From: an uncultured Sphingomonadaceae bacterium
GTDB lineage: Bacteria; Pseudomonadota; Alphaproteobacteria; Sphingomonadales; Sphingomonadaceae
Assembly: GCA_938016505.1 (NCBI GenBank)
Contig: CALLWN010000132.1
Location: 1 to 14,725, forward strand
Length of the DNA: 14,725 nucleotides
Direction: 5' to 3'
Below, piece after piece: positions 7,444 through 13,747 of the stretch; the stretch's first letter is position 1, and each line of letters opens with the position of its first letter. The position numbers and the translations under genes are program-made. A model generated the notes under the pieces. The model was not told the DNA's origin. It searched no databases and worked only from the letters and a program-made list of their open reading frames with translations.

Positions 7444-8223
7444 ATGACCGACCAGCGCACCGAATCCGTTGCCGCCAGCCGCGACTCGCTCGGCTGGCGC
7501 AAGCTCTTCGCCGTCGTCGCGCCCTCGACCAACACCAGCGTCCAGCCCGAGTATGATTCGATGCGGCCCGCGGGCGTCACCAACCATTTCGCCCGCATCT
7601 CCATCCCCGACAGCCGCGTCACCGACGACGCGAGCTTCATGACCATGCTCGAGAACATCCGCCGGGCGACGATGGACGCGGTCGATGTCGCCATGTCGAT
7701 GGAGCCCGACGATCTCATCATGGGCATGTCGGCCGAGACCTTCTGGGATGGCGCCGAGGGTGCCGAGCGGATGCACCGGGGCCTCCGGGAGCGCACCGGG
7801 CGCAACGTCGTCATGGGCAGCCAGGCCGTCAACGAGGCGCTCCAGGCCTATGGCGGCGTCCGCCGCATCGCCGTCATCACCCCCTACATGCCGGTCGGCG
7901 ACGCCCAGGTCCGCCGCTACTTCGAGGATTGCGGCTATGATGTGGTCGCGCTCGAGGGCCTCAGATGCGCCTCCCCCAGGCTCATCGCCCATGTGTCCGA
8001 GCAGGAGCTGAAGCGCGCGGTCGAGCGAGTGAACGGTCCCGATGTCGATGCGATCGTCCAGTGCGGCACCAACCTCGCCTTCGCCCGGGTCGCAGCGATC
8101 GCCGAGTTCTGGCTCGAGAAGCCCGTCATCGCGATCAACACCGCGACCTACTGGTGGGCGCTGCGCTCGAACGGCATCGCCGACCGGATGCAGGGCCACG
8201 GCCGCCTGCTCGCGGAGCATTGA
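7444..8223 (+). CDS. Asp/Glu racemase-superfamily enzyme: arylmalonate decarboxylase / maleate isomerase-like
   Basis: A 259-residue cytosolic enzyme of the cofactor-free Asp/Glu racemase fold. The N-terminal VVAPSTNTSVQPE (24-36) is the substrate-carboxylate loop seen in maleate cis-trans isomerases. The second catalytic Cys is present at C207 (IVQCGTN). At the first catalytic site the sequence is IMGMSAETFW (92-101), with Gly94 where racemases and maleate isomerase carry Cys. In arylmalonate decarboxylase the same place is Gly74, with Cys188 as the only catalytic Cys, and its Tyr126 corresponds here to Tyr148 (ITPYMP). The one-Cys pattern argues for a decarboxylase or other C-C bond reaction rather than two-base racemisation; this alignment is by eye from memory. 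The C-terminus GHGRLLAEH is also AMDase-like. It heads the plus-strand operon, has AGGA 9 bases upstream, and its TGA overlaps the next ATG by one base. Confidence 0.85.
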   Translation: MTDQRTESVAASRDSLGWRKLFAVVAPSTNTSVQPEYDSMRPAGVTNHFARISIPDSRVTDDASFMTMLENIRRATMDAVDVAMSMEPDDLIMGMSAETFWDGAEGAERMHRGLRERTGRNVVMGSQAVNEALQAYGGVRRIAVITPYMPVGDAQVRRYFEDCGYDVVALEGLRCASPRLIAHVSEQELKRAVERVNGPDVDAIVQCGTNLAFARVAAIAEFWLEKPVIAINTATYWWALRSNGIADRMQGHGRLLAEH

Positions 8224-9170
8224 TGCACTACCCCTATGTGCCCCTTCCGGCGCGGCCGCCGCTCGCCTGGCCCGGCGGCGCGCGCGTCGCCCTCATCCTC
8301 ACCTTCAACCTCGAGACCTGGGATCTCGTGAAGGACACCGATCGGGCCTATTATGCCGGCGGTCCGCCGATCCTCCCCGACGTGCTTCCCGGCCGGGTGC
8401 CGGACTTTCCCAACTACAGCTGGCGCGAATATGGCCAGCGGGTCGGCATCTGGCGCCTCATCGACCTGTTCGACGAAATGGGGGTGCGTGCCAGCTGCAC
8501 TGCCAACGCCGTCACCTTCGAGCGCCGCGGCGCGATGACCGACGCCGTCCGCGCCCGCGGCTGGGAGCTGCTTGCCCACAACTGGGAGCAGGGCGAGCTC
8601 CTGACCGATCTCGCCGGCAACCCGGAGGCCGAGCGCGCGGTCATCACCCGCACGCTCGAGGCCTATCGCCAGCATGTCGGGCGCCGTGCAGCCGGCTGGC
8701 TCTCCTCGTCGCTCCGCGGCACCACCGAGACGCCGGCACTCCTCGCCGAGGCCGGCTGTCTCTTCTGGTGCGACATCATGAACGATGACCAGCCCTACCC
8801 GATCATGACTCCGGCGGGCTCCATCTGCTCAGTCCCCTATTCCAACGAGATCAACGATTTCACGCTGCTCACCCGGCGCGGCCACACGACCGACGCGTTC
8901 CGTGACATCCTGATCGAGGAGCTGAGGACCCTCCACGCCGAGGGGGCAACCCAGGCGCGGATCATGAACGTCGGCCTCCACCCCCATGTCTCGGGCCGGG
9001 CCTATCGCATCCGGGCCTTGCGCGAGTTCCTCGCCTTCGCGCAGTCTCTCGACGGCGTCTGGTGGCCGACGCGCGAGGAGCTGGCGCGCTGGTACATGGA
9101 AAGTGACGCGGCCGCCGCGCACCGGGCGGCGATGGCCGGCGGGTCGCCAGGATCGGAGGGCGGGCAATGA
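8223..9170 (+). CDS. Polysaccharide deacetylase-family hydrolase, PuuE/allantoinase-like
   Basis: A 315-residue NodB-fold protein without a signal peptide, so probably cytosolic and not acting on cell-wall sugar. The first motif is TFNLETWD (27-34), where deacetylases have TFDD. The second is LLAHNWEQGE (117-126), keeping one His and lacking the second His of HxxxH. The region GWLSSSLRGTTETPALLAEAG (158-178) followed by MNDDQPYP (186-193) and VPYSNEIND (204-212), and the terminal LHPHVSGRAYRIRALREFL, match the PuuE branch, which includes metal-independent allantoinase. That branch opens cyclic or linear amides. I infer a C-N hydrolase acting on a small molecule. The start at 8223 overlaps the preceding stop by one base, with GGAG 5 bases upstream; an ORF in the same frame continues upstream to 7965 but lies over the decarboxylase-like gene. 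Its stop overlaps the methyltransferase ATG (ATGA). Confidence 0.88.
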   Translation: MHYPYVPLPARPPLAWPGGARVALILTFNLETWDLVKDTDRAYYAGGPPILPDVLPGRVPDFPNYSWREYGQRVGIWRLIDLFDEMGVRASCTANAVTFERRGAMTDAVRARGWELLAHNWEQGELLTDLAGNPEAERAVITRTLEAYRQHVGRRAAGWLSSSLRGTTETPALLAEAGCLFWCDIMNDDQPYPIMTPAGSICSVPYSNEINDFTLLTRRGHTTDAFRDILIEELRTLHAEGATQARIMNVGLHPHVSGRAYRIRALREFLAFAQSLDGVWWPTREELARWYMESDAAAAHRAAMAGGSPGSEGGQ

Positions 9171-10378
9171 GTGTCGAGATGGTCAACATCTTCCAGCAGG
9201 CCGACCACGCCGTGCTGCCCAAGCCCCTCCACGACGAACGCGCCCGCCAGGAGTTTGCCAAGTCGATGAAGGGCTTCGTCCAGCAGCGGCTGCTCCCGGG
9301 GCTTGCCCCCGTGTTCGCGGGCCGGGCCTCGCGCGCCTTCGCCCGCGCCGAGGGCCGCCCACCGGCCGACCGCCACGACATCCGCCGCGCCATGGTCGCC
9401 GACCCCTATTTCCAGCACTATGCCGCCGCCAACCGGATCGCCCAGGAGCTGCTCTGGGACAGCGTGATCGATTCGATCGAACGCGAGTTGCCTGCGCTCA
9501 ACGCCCGCGCCGCCGAACTCTCGGCGGCAAGCAGGGCCCCGCTCGAGACCTCGCCCGATTTCCCGACCCCCCGCTACGTCACCGCGCTCGACATCCACTG
9601 CATGCCCGGCGGCTACGCCGGCGAGGTGGCGCCCGGTGACATCTCGACCGGCGCACTCTACGACCGCGGCGTCTATCTCTACGCCATGGGCTACATGGGC
9701 CCGATGAACGACGACATGGGCCGCTCGGTCGTCAACTGGCTCCGGCGCAACCTGCCCGGCTTCGCGCCGCAGCGCATCCTCGACATGGGCTGCACCGTTG
9801 GCCACTCGACGCTCCCCTACAAGGAAGGCTTCCCGGACGCCGAGGTCATCGGCATCGACGTGGCCGCGCCCCAGGTCCGCTACGCCCACGCCCGCGCGGC
9901 CGGGCTCGGGCTCGAGGTCGGCTTCCTCCAGAGGAACGCCGAGGCGACAGGTTTCCCAGACGCCCATTTCGATCTCGTGGTCAGCCACATCCTCCTGCAC
10001 GAGACCAGCGGCAGGGCGATGCCCGCCATCTTCCGCGAATGTTTCCGGATCCTGAAGCCCGGGGGCCTCATGATCCACGCCGACCTTCCACCCTTCGACA
10101 GGATGGACCCGTTCGCCCAGTTCATCCTCGACAACGAGACCTGGTACAACAACGAGCCCTTCTGGGGGGCGATGCGCGAGATGGACCAGCTCGCGCTGGC
10201 CCGCGATGCAGGCTTCCCCGACCCCCGCTTCGACACCGCGCCGATGGCGGTGCTCGAGTTTGCAGCGCAGTCGGCCGACTATGCCGATGCTGCTGCGGTC
10301 GCCGAGCGGGAGTTCACTGCCGGCGAATATGCGCCCGGCGGCGGCTGGGAGATCCTGTTCGCGAGGAAGCCCGAATGA
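9167..10378 (+). CDS. Class I SAM-dependent methyltransferase (module copy 2)
   Basis: A 403-residue paralogue of the protein at 3546-4595. The N-terminal half (about 1-195) is largely helical with many Arg/Ala, and includes HCMPGGYAGEVAPGDIS (144-160), which corresponds to the His...GGW-x-G segment of copy 1. The SAM domain has motif I ILDMGCTVGHST (204-215), an acidic end to beta-2 (VIGIDVA), FDLVVSHILLHET (268-280) and LKPGGLMIHADL (296-307). As in copy 1, motif I is GxxxGHxT, and LLHE follows beta-4. The extra 50 residues over copy 1 lie mainly at the N-terminus. GGAGG 7-8 bases before the ATG is the strongest ribosome binding site in the window. Its stop overlaps the small partner gene (ATGA at 10375). 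It probably methylates a small-molecule intermediate; the acceptor cannot be told. Confidence 0.9.
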   Translation: MSVEMVNIFQQADHAVLPKPLHDERARQEFAKSMKGFVQQRLLPGLAPVFAGRASRAFARAEGRPPADRHDIRRAMVADPYFQHYAAANRIAQELLWDSVIDSIERELPALNARAAELSAASRAPLETSPDFPTPRYVTALDIHCMPGGYAGEVAPGDISTGALYDRGVYLYAMGYMGPMNDDMGRSVVNWLRRNLPGFAPQRILDMGCTVGHSTLPYKEGFPDAEVIGIDVAAPQVRYAHARAAGLGLEVGFLQRNAEATGFPDAHFDLVVSHILLHETSGRAMPAIFRECFRILKPGGLMIHADLPPFDRMDPFAQFILDNETWYNNEPFWGAMREMDQLALARDAGFPDPRFDTAPMAVLEFAAQSADYADAAAVAEREFTAGEYAPGGGWEILFARKPE

Positions 10379-10734
10379 CTGCCGCCCCCAAGCCCGCCCC
10401 CATCCGCGACGCCAGGGGCAAGCGCCCGCAATTCTACGAGGCGCAGGGTCTCGACCAGGCGATGAGCATGATCCTGGTGCTGGCCTCCGAGTTCGCGGTC
10501 CTGCGCGAGCGGATGGATACGCTCGAGCGCATCCTCGAGGCCCACGGCATCGATGCTGCCGCGGCAATCGAGGCCTACGCCCCGACCACCGAGGTGCTGA
10601 CCGCGCGCGAGACCTGGCGCCAGGCCTTCCTCGCCCGGCTCTACTATCTCGCCCGCAAGGACGCCGCCGACGCCGCCCGCGGCGACACCGACACCCGCTT
10701 CCGCGAGACCATCGAGACGATCGCGGAACGCTGA
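10375..10734 (+). CDS. Small helical / coiled-coil-like protein paired with methyltransferase (module copy 2)
   Basis: A 119-residue protein of no family I can name, paralogous to the one at 3244-3549. A basic Pro-rich start (1-20) is followed by a long amphipathic helix (about 26-57, MSMILVLASEFAVLRERM then LERILEAHGI), a short Ala-rich helix ending YAP at 70, and a third Arg/Ala/Glu-rich helix (about 76-117) longer than in copy 1. Residues 26-70 match copy 1 at 19 of 45 positions without gaps. GAGGA lies 7 bases before the ATG, inside the methyltransferase gene, and the ATG overlaps that stop by four bases, so equal production of the two proteins is likely. Eleven bases separate it from the FAD oxidase. 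There are no membrane spans, signal peptide or metal ligands. A protein-protein role with the methyltransferase is inference. Confidence 0.83.
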   Translation: MTAAPKPAPIRDARGKRPQFYEAQGLDQAMSMILVLASEFAVLRERMDTLERILEAHGIDAAAAIEAYAPTTEVLTARETWRQAFLARLYYLARKDAADAARGDTDTRFRETIETIAER

Positions 10735-10745
10735 GGAGACTGCCC

Positions 10746-12314
10746 ATGGCCACTGCCGTTTCGCTCGACACCGCTTCCGCCTTCCTCGACCGGCTCGCCG
10801 CAATCGTGGGAGCCGCCAACCTGCTCACCGGCGACGATGACCGGCTGTTCCACGCAACCGACGTGCTGCGCGCGGTCGAAGTGCCGGTCGCGGTGGTCCG
10901 CCCCGGCTCGGTCGAGGAACTGCGCGCGGTCGTCGAGGCCGCGCACGCCGCGCGCGCACCGGTCGTGGTGCGCGGCGGCGGCGCCTCCTACACCGACGGC
11001 TACACCCACGCTCGCCCCGGCGGGATCACCATCGATCCGTCGCGCATGAAGGCGATTGCAGTCGATGCCGTGAACGCCGTCGTGACCGTCGAGGCTGGCG
11101 TCACCTGGGCGGAGCTCAGAGACGCCCTCCTGCCCCACCGGCTTCGCACCCCCTTCTTCGGCCCCTTCTCGGGGCTTGCCGCAACCGTCGCCGGCTCGAT
11201 GAGCCAGCACAGCATCTCCCACGGCACCGGCCTCTGGGGCGTTTCGGCAGAGAGCCTCGTCGGCTTCGACATCGTGACAGGCACCGGCGAGCTGCTGTCG
11301 ACCGGCACCCCCTTCTTCCGCTTCTACGGCCCCGATCTCGCCGGCCTGTTCACCGGCGATTGCGGCGCGCTCGGGGTGAAGGCCCGGGTCAGGCTCAAGC
11401 TCATCCGCCGCCGCGAGGCGTTCGAGGCGCTCTCCTTCAACTTCGACAGCTTCGCCGCGATGCACGCCGCCATGCGCGCGATCGGCGCCGAAGCGCTCGA
11501 TGACGAGAATTTCGGCCTCGATTCGACCCTCCAGCAGGGCCAGATCGGCCGCCAGAAGGGGGTCGCCGCCAAGGCCGAAATCGCCGGCCAGGTGCTCAAG
11601 GGCCAGGGCTCGCTCGGTGCCGGCGTGAAGGCGCTGGCGAAGATGGCGATCGCTGGCGAACGCGACCTCAGGCGCGCGACCTTCGCCGTCCACTATATCG
11701 CCGAGGGCGTCTCGCCAGCCGAGGCGCGCGACCGCGCCGCCCGGATCCGCGCGCTGGCGAAAGCCGAGGGCGCCGAGGAAATCCCGAACAGCGTGCCGAC
11801 CGTCGTCCGCTCCATGCCGTTTGCGCCGCTGACCAACACGCTCGGGCCGAAGGGCGAGCGCTGGGTGCCGTTCCACGCGCTCCTCGCCCACGACCGGGTG
11901 CAGGGGTTCCACGATGCGCTCGAGGCGCTGTTCGCTTCCAACCGCGAGGTGATGGAGACCCACGCGATCGTCTCGGGGCGGATGTTCATGGCGGTCGGCC
12001 CCAACGCCTTCGTCTACGAGCCCACCTTCTACTGGCCCGACGCGCGGTCCATCTACCACGAGCGGGTGGTGCCGGCCGACCATCTGGCAACGCTCGATCG
12101 GTTCCCGGCCAACCCGGCCGCGCGCGCCGAGGCGATGCGCCTGAAGTCCGAGATCATCGCGCTCATGACCGCCCATGGTGCGGCCCATTTCCAGATCGGC
12201 CGGGTCTATCCCTGGCTCGCTTCGCGCGATGCCGCGAGCCTGCGGCTGGTCCGCGCAGTCAAGGCCGCGCTCGACCCAGACGGGATCCTGAACCCCGGCG
12301 CACTCGGGCTCTAG
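10746..12314 (+). CDS. FAD-linked oxidase / dehydrogenase (GlcD / vanillyl-alcohol oxidase superfamily)
   Basis: A 522-residue flavoprotein. The FAD-binding PCMH domain spans about 40-220, with VVVRGGGASYTDGY (73-86) as pyrophosphate loop, FGPFSGLAATVAGSMSQ as the central part, and FTGDCGALGV (202-211) closing the domain. The C-terminal FAD-oxidase domain ends in DPDGILNPG (510-518), the hallmark of GlcD, D-lactate dehydrogenase and 4-cresol/vanillyl-alcohol type enzymes. It should oxidise an alcohol, hydroxy acid or phenolic side chain to a carbonyl. I cannot assign covalent flavin attachment by eye. GAGGAG 7-8 bases before the ATG at 10746 supports this start over the longer open frame reaching 10206, which overlies the methyltransferase. 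It is the last gene of the plus-strand operon, and its TAG overlaps the opposing hydrolase stop in a palindromic CTAG. Confidence 0.9.
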   Translation: MATAVSLDTASAFLDRLAAIVGAANLLTGDDDRLFHATDVLRAVEVPVAVVRPGSVEELRAVVEAAHAARAPVVVRGGGASYTDGYTHARPGGITIDPSRMKAIAVDAVNAVVTVEAGVTWAELRDALLPHRLRTPFFGPFSGLAATVAGSMSQHSISHGTGLWGVSAESLVGFDIVTGTGELLSTGTPFFRFYGPDLAGLFTGDCGALGVKARVRLKLIRRREAFEALSFNFDSFAAMHAAMRAIGAEALDDENFGLDSTLQQGQIGRQKGVAAKAEIAGQVLKGQGSLGAGVKALAKMAIAGERDLRRATFAVHYIAEGVSPAEARDRAARIRALAKAEGAEEIPNSVPTVVRSMPFAPLTNTLGPKGERWVPFHALLAHDRVQGFHDALEALFASNREVMETHAIVSGRMFMAVGPNAFVYEPTFYWPDARSIYHERVVPADHLATLDRFPANPAARAEAMRLKSEIIALMTAHGAAHFQIGRVYPWLASRDAASLRLVRAVKAALDPDGILNPGALGL

Positions 12315-13078
12315 CCGGGCCCGGCCATGAAGGCCTGGAGCGGTGCGGCAAACTCCGCGGCGCGGTCGCGCACAAGCGCCGGGTGCGGGCCCGGCCAGCG
12401 GTGGCGCGCGGCATCGGGCCGGAGCGCAAGGGTCGCAGAGAAGCTTCCGGCCTGGCTGTCCGCCTCGGCGCCGAGCACCATGAGCGGTGCCCCGACTGCC
12501 GCGAGCAGCGGGTCCGCCTCCCATCTGGCCATCACCGGCGCCGACGAGACGAAGCCGGTTGCCAGATAGTCCTGCATCGCGGCGAAGGGGTCCCCGGCGC
12601 CATATTCGCGCAGCAACCCCTCGACCCGCGCCACCGCCTCGCCGAGCGTCGCTGGTGGCGGCGCAGCCCCGATGGCGGCAAAGGCCGCCCGCAGTTCGGG
12701 GGTCAGGAACGGCAGCCCGTCGAGCATCAGGCGTGCAACCCGCGCCGGGTGGCGCACGGCAAGCTCGAGCGCGACGGCGGCACCCACATGGGCGCCATAG
12801 GCCGCCACCCCTGAGACCCCCAGCGCATCGAGCATCGCCGCCATCGCGTCGGCCCAGTCGGCCACCTGCCACCGGGCCGCGCGCGGTGCCGAGCCGCCAT
12901 AGCCCGGCAGATCGGGGGCGAGCAGCCGCACGCCCGGAAAGGCCGGCGCCATGTGGGCGACCATCGCCCCCGAGAGCGGCGTCATGTGGAGGAGCAGCAG
13001 GGCCCGCCCGGTGCTGTCGCTGTCGCTGTCGCGGAGATGGACCTGCCCAAAGGGCGTGTCGAGATAGGCCTTGCGCAT
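12311..13078 (-). CDS. Alpha/beta hydrolase-fold protein with His at the nucleophile elbow
   Basis: A 255-residue cytosolic protein of the alpha/beta hydrolase fold. LLLLHMTPLSGA (27-38) is the oxyanion-side loop, APDLPGYGGS (54-63) the usual strand-4 turn, YGAHVGAAVALEL (94-106) the nucleophile elbow, VLGAEAD (201-207) the region of the acid, and PGPHPALV (229-236) the region of the catalytic His. The elbow reads G-A-H-V-G, with His97 where Ser, Asp or Cys is normal. I recall hydrolases with GHHTG and LLLHQTP in these positions, so this is probably a real subfamily and not decay. Start at 13078: AGGAGAGG lies just upstream, and the open frame further upstream overlies the membrane-protein gene. 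A short Asp-Ser repeat near residues 17-22 comes from a 6-bp repeat. It stands alone on this strand. C-C, ester or amide cleavage cannot be distinguished. Confidence 0.87.
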   Translation of the reverse strand: MRKAYLDTPFGQVHLRDSDSDSTGRALLLLHMTPLSGAMVAHMAPAFPGVRLLAPDLPGYGGSAPRAARWQVADWADAMAAMLDALGVSGVAAYGAHVGAAVALELAVRHPARVARLMLDGLPFLTPELRAAFAAIGAAPPPATLGEAVARVEGLLREYGAGDPFAAMQDYLATGFVSSAPVMARWEADPLLAAVGAPLMVLGAEADSQAGSFSATLALRPDAARHRWPGPHPALVRDRAAEFAAPLQAFMAGPG

Positions 13079-13198
13079 GGCCCTCTCCTCGCGCCGCCTG
13101 CCCGCTACACCAGCACAGGAGCCCCGTTCGCCGCTCTCCGGACAAGTGGAGACCGCTTCTCCCCCGTCCCTCCGATGCGGCATGACGGTGGTGCCCGC
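13079..13198. promoter_or_regulatory. Divergent gap between alpha/beta hydrolase and membrane-protein gene
   Basis: These 120 bases must hold the hydrolase promoter and probably that of the membrane-protein/PhyH pair. TTGTCCG occurs on the minus strand at 13145-13139, 60 bases before the hydrolase ATG, recalling the core of the motif found before the decarboxylase-like gene and the transporter, followed by a GCGGCGAA stretch. The hydrolase ribosome binding site is AGGAGAGG. No clear -10 box was found. Confidence 0.4.
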
Positions 13199-13747
13199 AT
13201 GCTCGAACGATTCGCCCTCCTCAACCTCGCCTTCCTCGCGGTTGCAGCCGCCATCCTCCTGTGGGCGCAGTGGCGCACCCGGCCCGGCCCGCGCTTCCCG
13301 GGGCCCCGGCCGGTCGGCCCGCTGTTCAAGGCTTGGCTCGTCGTCATCTGGGCGGTCGGCATGCTGCTGCCTCTGGCTGCGATCGCGATCGACGGGGTGG
13401 CGGGCGGCGCTGCCGCCACCCGCACGCTGCTCGGCTGGTATGTCCTGACCTTCGTCGCCCAGGTCGGCTTCGAGATCTTCGTCTGGAAGCGCTGGCGCTC
13501 GCCGGTCTGGGTCATCGTGCCCTGCCTGTTCCTGCCCTGGCGGCTGTTCCAGGTGGCTCTCGGGCTCATGCTGGTCGATGGCCCCGCGCTCACCCTCGCG
13601 ACACTCTGGGCGCTGCTTGTCCTCTGGGTCATCAATGTCGGCGTGCACTATTCCAACATTCCCAACACGCTGCGCTGGGATGCCCACCCGGGCGACGCCG
13701 ATTTCGCAGCACTCGCCCACCCCAACCCGTTCCGGAAGGGCGCCTGA
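13199..13747 (+). CDS. Small multispanning membrane protein of unknown function
   Basis: A 182-residue very hydrophobic protein with about five likely membrane segments (near 5-24, 45-66, 77-97, 104-126 and 131-149). A basic Pro-rich loop follows the first (residues 26-42, RTRPGPRFPGPRPVGP), and the soluble tail ends HPNPFRKGA. Conserved-looking polar features are FVWKRWRSP between spans 3 and 4 and HYSNIPNTLRWD after span 5. I do not recognise a named family; no transporter, redox or heme motif stands out. The start is uncertain: ATG 13199 gives the best N-terminus, ATG 13175 would add eight residues, and neither has a strong Shine-Dalgarno. Its TGA overlaps the PhyH-type gene start by one base, so the pair is co-translated and may work on the same compound, but no function can be inferred. 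Confidence 0.75.
   Translation: MLERFALLNLAFLAVAAAILLWAQWRTRPGPRFPGPRPVGPLFKAWLVVIWAVGMLLPLAAIAIDGVAGGAAATRTLLGWYVLTFVAQVGFEIFVWKRWRSPVWVIVPCLFLPWRLFQVALGLMLVDGPALTLATLWALLVLWVINVGVHYSNIPNTLRWDAHPGDADFAALAHPNPFRKGA

Noticed and set aside
4421..7447. A plus-strand open frame of about 1000 codons running opposite the methyltransferase, transporter and FAD monooxygenase.
   Set aside because: It is antisense to three genes with clear motifs, is dominated by Arg, Glu, His, Gly and Pro without domain features, and such long frames are expected opposite high-GC3 genes.
887..8223. Reading the NicC-like hydroxylase, isomerase-like enzyme and hydrolases as a nicotinate degradation cluster.
   Set aside because: The ring-cleavage enzyme, maleamate amidohydrolase and a Ser-nucleophile deformylase are missing, and the isomerase-like protein lacks the first catalytic Cys.
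12314..12325. A 12-bp perfect palindrome GCCGGGCCCGGC just after the convergent stops.
   Set aside because: It lies within the hydrolase coding end (Pro/Gly codons), has no U-tract and no loop, so it is not supported as a terminator.
13005..13035. A short 6-bp repeat giving Asp-Ser-Asp-Ser in the hydrolase.
   Set aside because: Only three near-perfect units in a coding region; too short to call a functional repeat.
10644..13145. A minus-strand open frame of about 830 codons overlying the small gene, FAD oxidase and hydrolase.
   Set aside because: Low-complexity composition and no recognisable domain; the real genes in the other frames explain the DNA.
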